Positions 63,301-64,000 of a stretch of DNA of 64,000 nucleotides are shown here, piece after piece. How positions within the stretch are numbered: position 1 is the first letter of the stretch; each line of letters begins with the position of its first letter. The stretch is from Paragonimus westermani (Eukaryota; Platyhelminthes; Trematoda; Plagiorchiida; Troglotrematidae). Location: positions 325,436 to 389,435 of the forward strand of contig QNGE01000103.1 in assembly GCA_008508345.1 (NCBI GenBank), in the 5' to 3' direction. The position numbers and the translations under genes are program-made. A model generated the notes under the pieces. It was given only the letters and a program-made list of their open reading frames with translations, ran no database searches and was not told where the DNA came from.

Positions 63301-64000
63301 AGAGACAACTCTTGAGGACATGAAAATGGGATTAGCATCACCTAGGTAGTATTGAGGTGCTGAAATGAAATAGTCGGCATGCATTCGTTTAATACCCAGC
63401 AACATCATCATGTCTTGAGTGAATTCTCAGCCTTCGGAAGATCATTCGGGATGTATTCGTAGTATCAGACAGTAGCTTGAAATTGTATGCGATAAAACCT
63501 TGTTCTTAATAGGACTTATCATTTTCTTTCTCCCGCGCAAAGATCAACTCGATTTCTAGGGGCTTGTGATGAATGTGGCCAGTCGCTGGTAATCTCATAG
63601 GACGGATTGTGTATTTAGTCTTAACACGCACGCACGAATATATGCATCCCCGAATCAAGGAAATGTGTTCGCTCTAACTGATTCACTGCTTTCTATTTCT
63701 AATAAAGTGTCTTTATCCCATTTTTCCAACACAAATTGGTTCTCATTTTACTGAGAGGATGATAAAAGATTATCATTCTTAGCGTCCATCGCTTGTCATG
63801 CTAGACTTTTAGAAATTGCTTATACTTTCAGAGTGTAATCACAGCGGGTCGTGGTCGTAGTATCGGACAAGCGAAAGTCGTCGACACCGTTCATTGGAAT
63901 TGTGGTTCAGTGAAGTCATGCAGGATACACCGTCATCCGGTATGATCGTTTGGTAAACCATGTTGGACCTAACGACAGGTCTTTGTACATTCTTACATTG
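60301..64000. other. No supported gene; non-coding DNA
   Basis: Open frames are at most 92 codons and without recognisable domains. Only the triple GGTGTTATC repeat at 63.08 kb stands out. Confidence 0.55.
63077..63103. repeat. Three tandem copies of GGTGTTATC
   Basis: Three exact 9-base units in a row, with no gene nearby. Confidence 0.9.

Overview
The window looks like eukaryotic, probably flatworm (digenean trematode) nuclear DNA. It is moderately AT-rich with very low coding density. Its one clear gene is split by introns of 3.2 and 3.7 kb with GT/AG borders, and it carries degraded BEL/Pao, non-LTR and Penelope-like retroelements and many diverged short repeats. I infer the taxon from this texture and the retroelement types; the species cannot be settled from the sequence alone. 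No bacterial operons, rRNA genes, intact tRNA genes or CRISPR arrays were seen.

The main gene lies on the minus strand between about 20.15 and 29.06 kb. Three exons (29057-28717, 25538-24641, 20929-20148) join in phase at canonical splice sites. They encode about 672 residues of a zinc-finger transcription factor of the MECOM/EVI1 - PRDM16 - hamlet family: the last part of the N-terminal finger array (fingers equivalent to human 4, 5 and 6), a linker with a CtBP-binding-like ALDLS motif, and the complete three-finger C-terminal array. The sixth finger has lost its last histidine (Gln instead), the seventh is absent, and fingers 1-3 and the PR domain are not found next to these exons. The 5' part of the gene is not securely located; a weak candidate exon lies at 35.5 kb.

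Inside the second intron, on the same strand as the gene, sits a short Penelope-like element (23.11-24.31 kb). It has an RT-tail/GIY-YIG reading frame between two nearly identical 295-bp arms in inverted orientation, so the intron RNA could fold into a long hairpin.

Region by region: 0-16.9 kb has no supported gene, only repeats; 17.04-17.78 kb is a degraded non-LTR retrotransposon 3' end; 18.2-19.1 kb holds dispersed repeats; 20.1-29.1 kb is the zinc-finger gene; 29.1-39.9 kb is intergenic or 5' intron with SINE-like repeats and a (CAT)n tract; 40.0-41.5 kb is a broken BEL/Pao pol gene; 41.5-64 kb is non-coding sequence with repeats, some of them second copies of repeats at 12.7, 18.2, 18.9 and 31.2 kb. 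Coding calls outside the zinc-finger gene and the retroelements are not supported.
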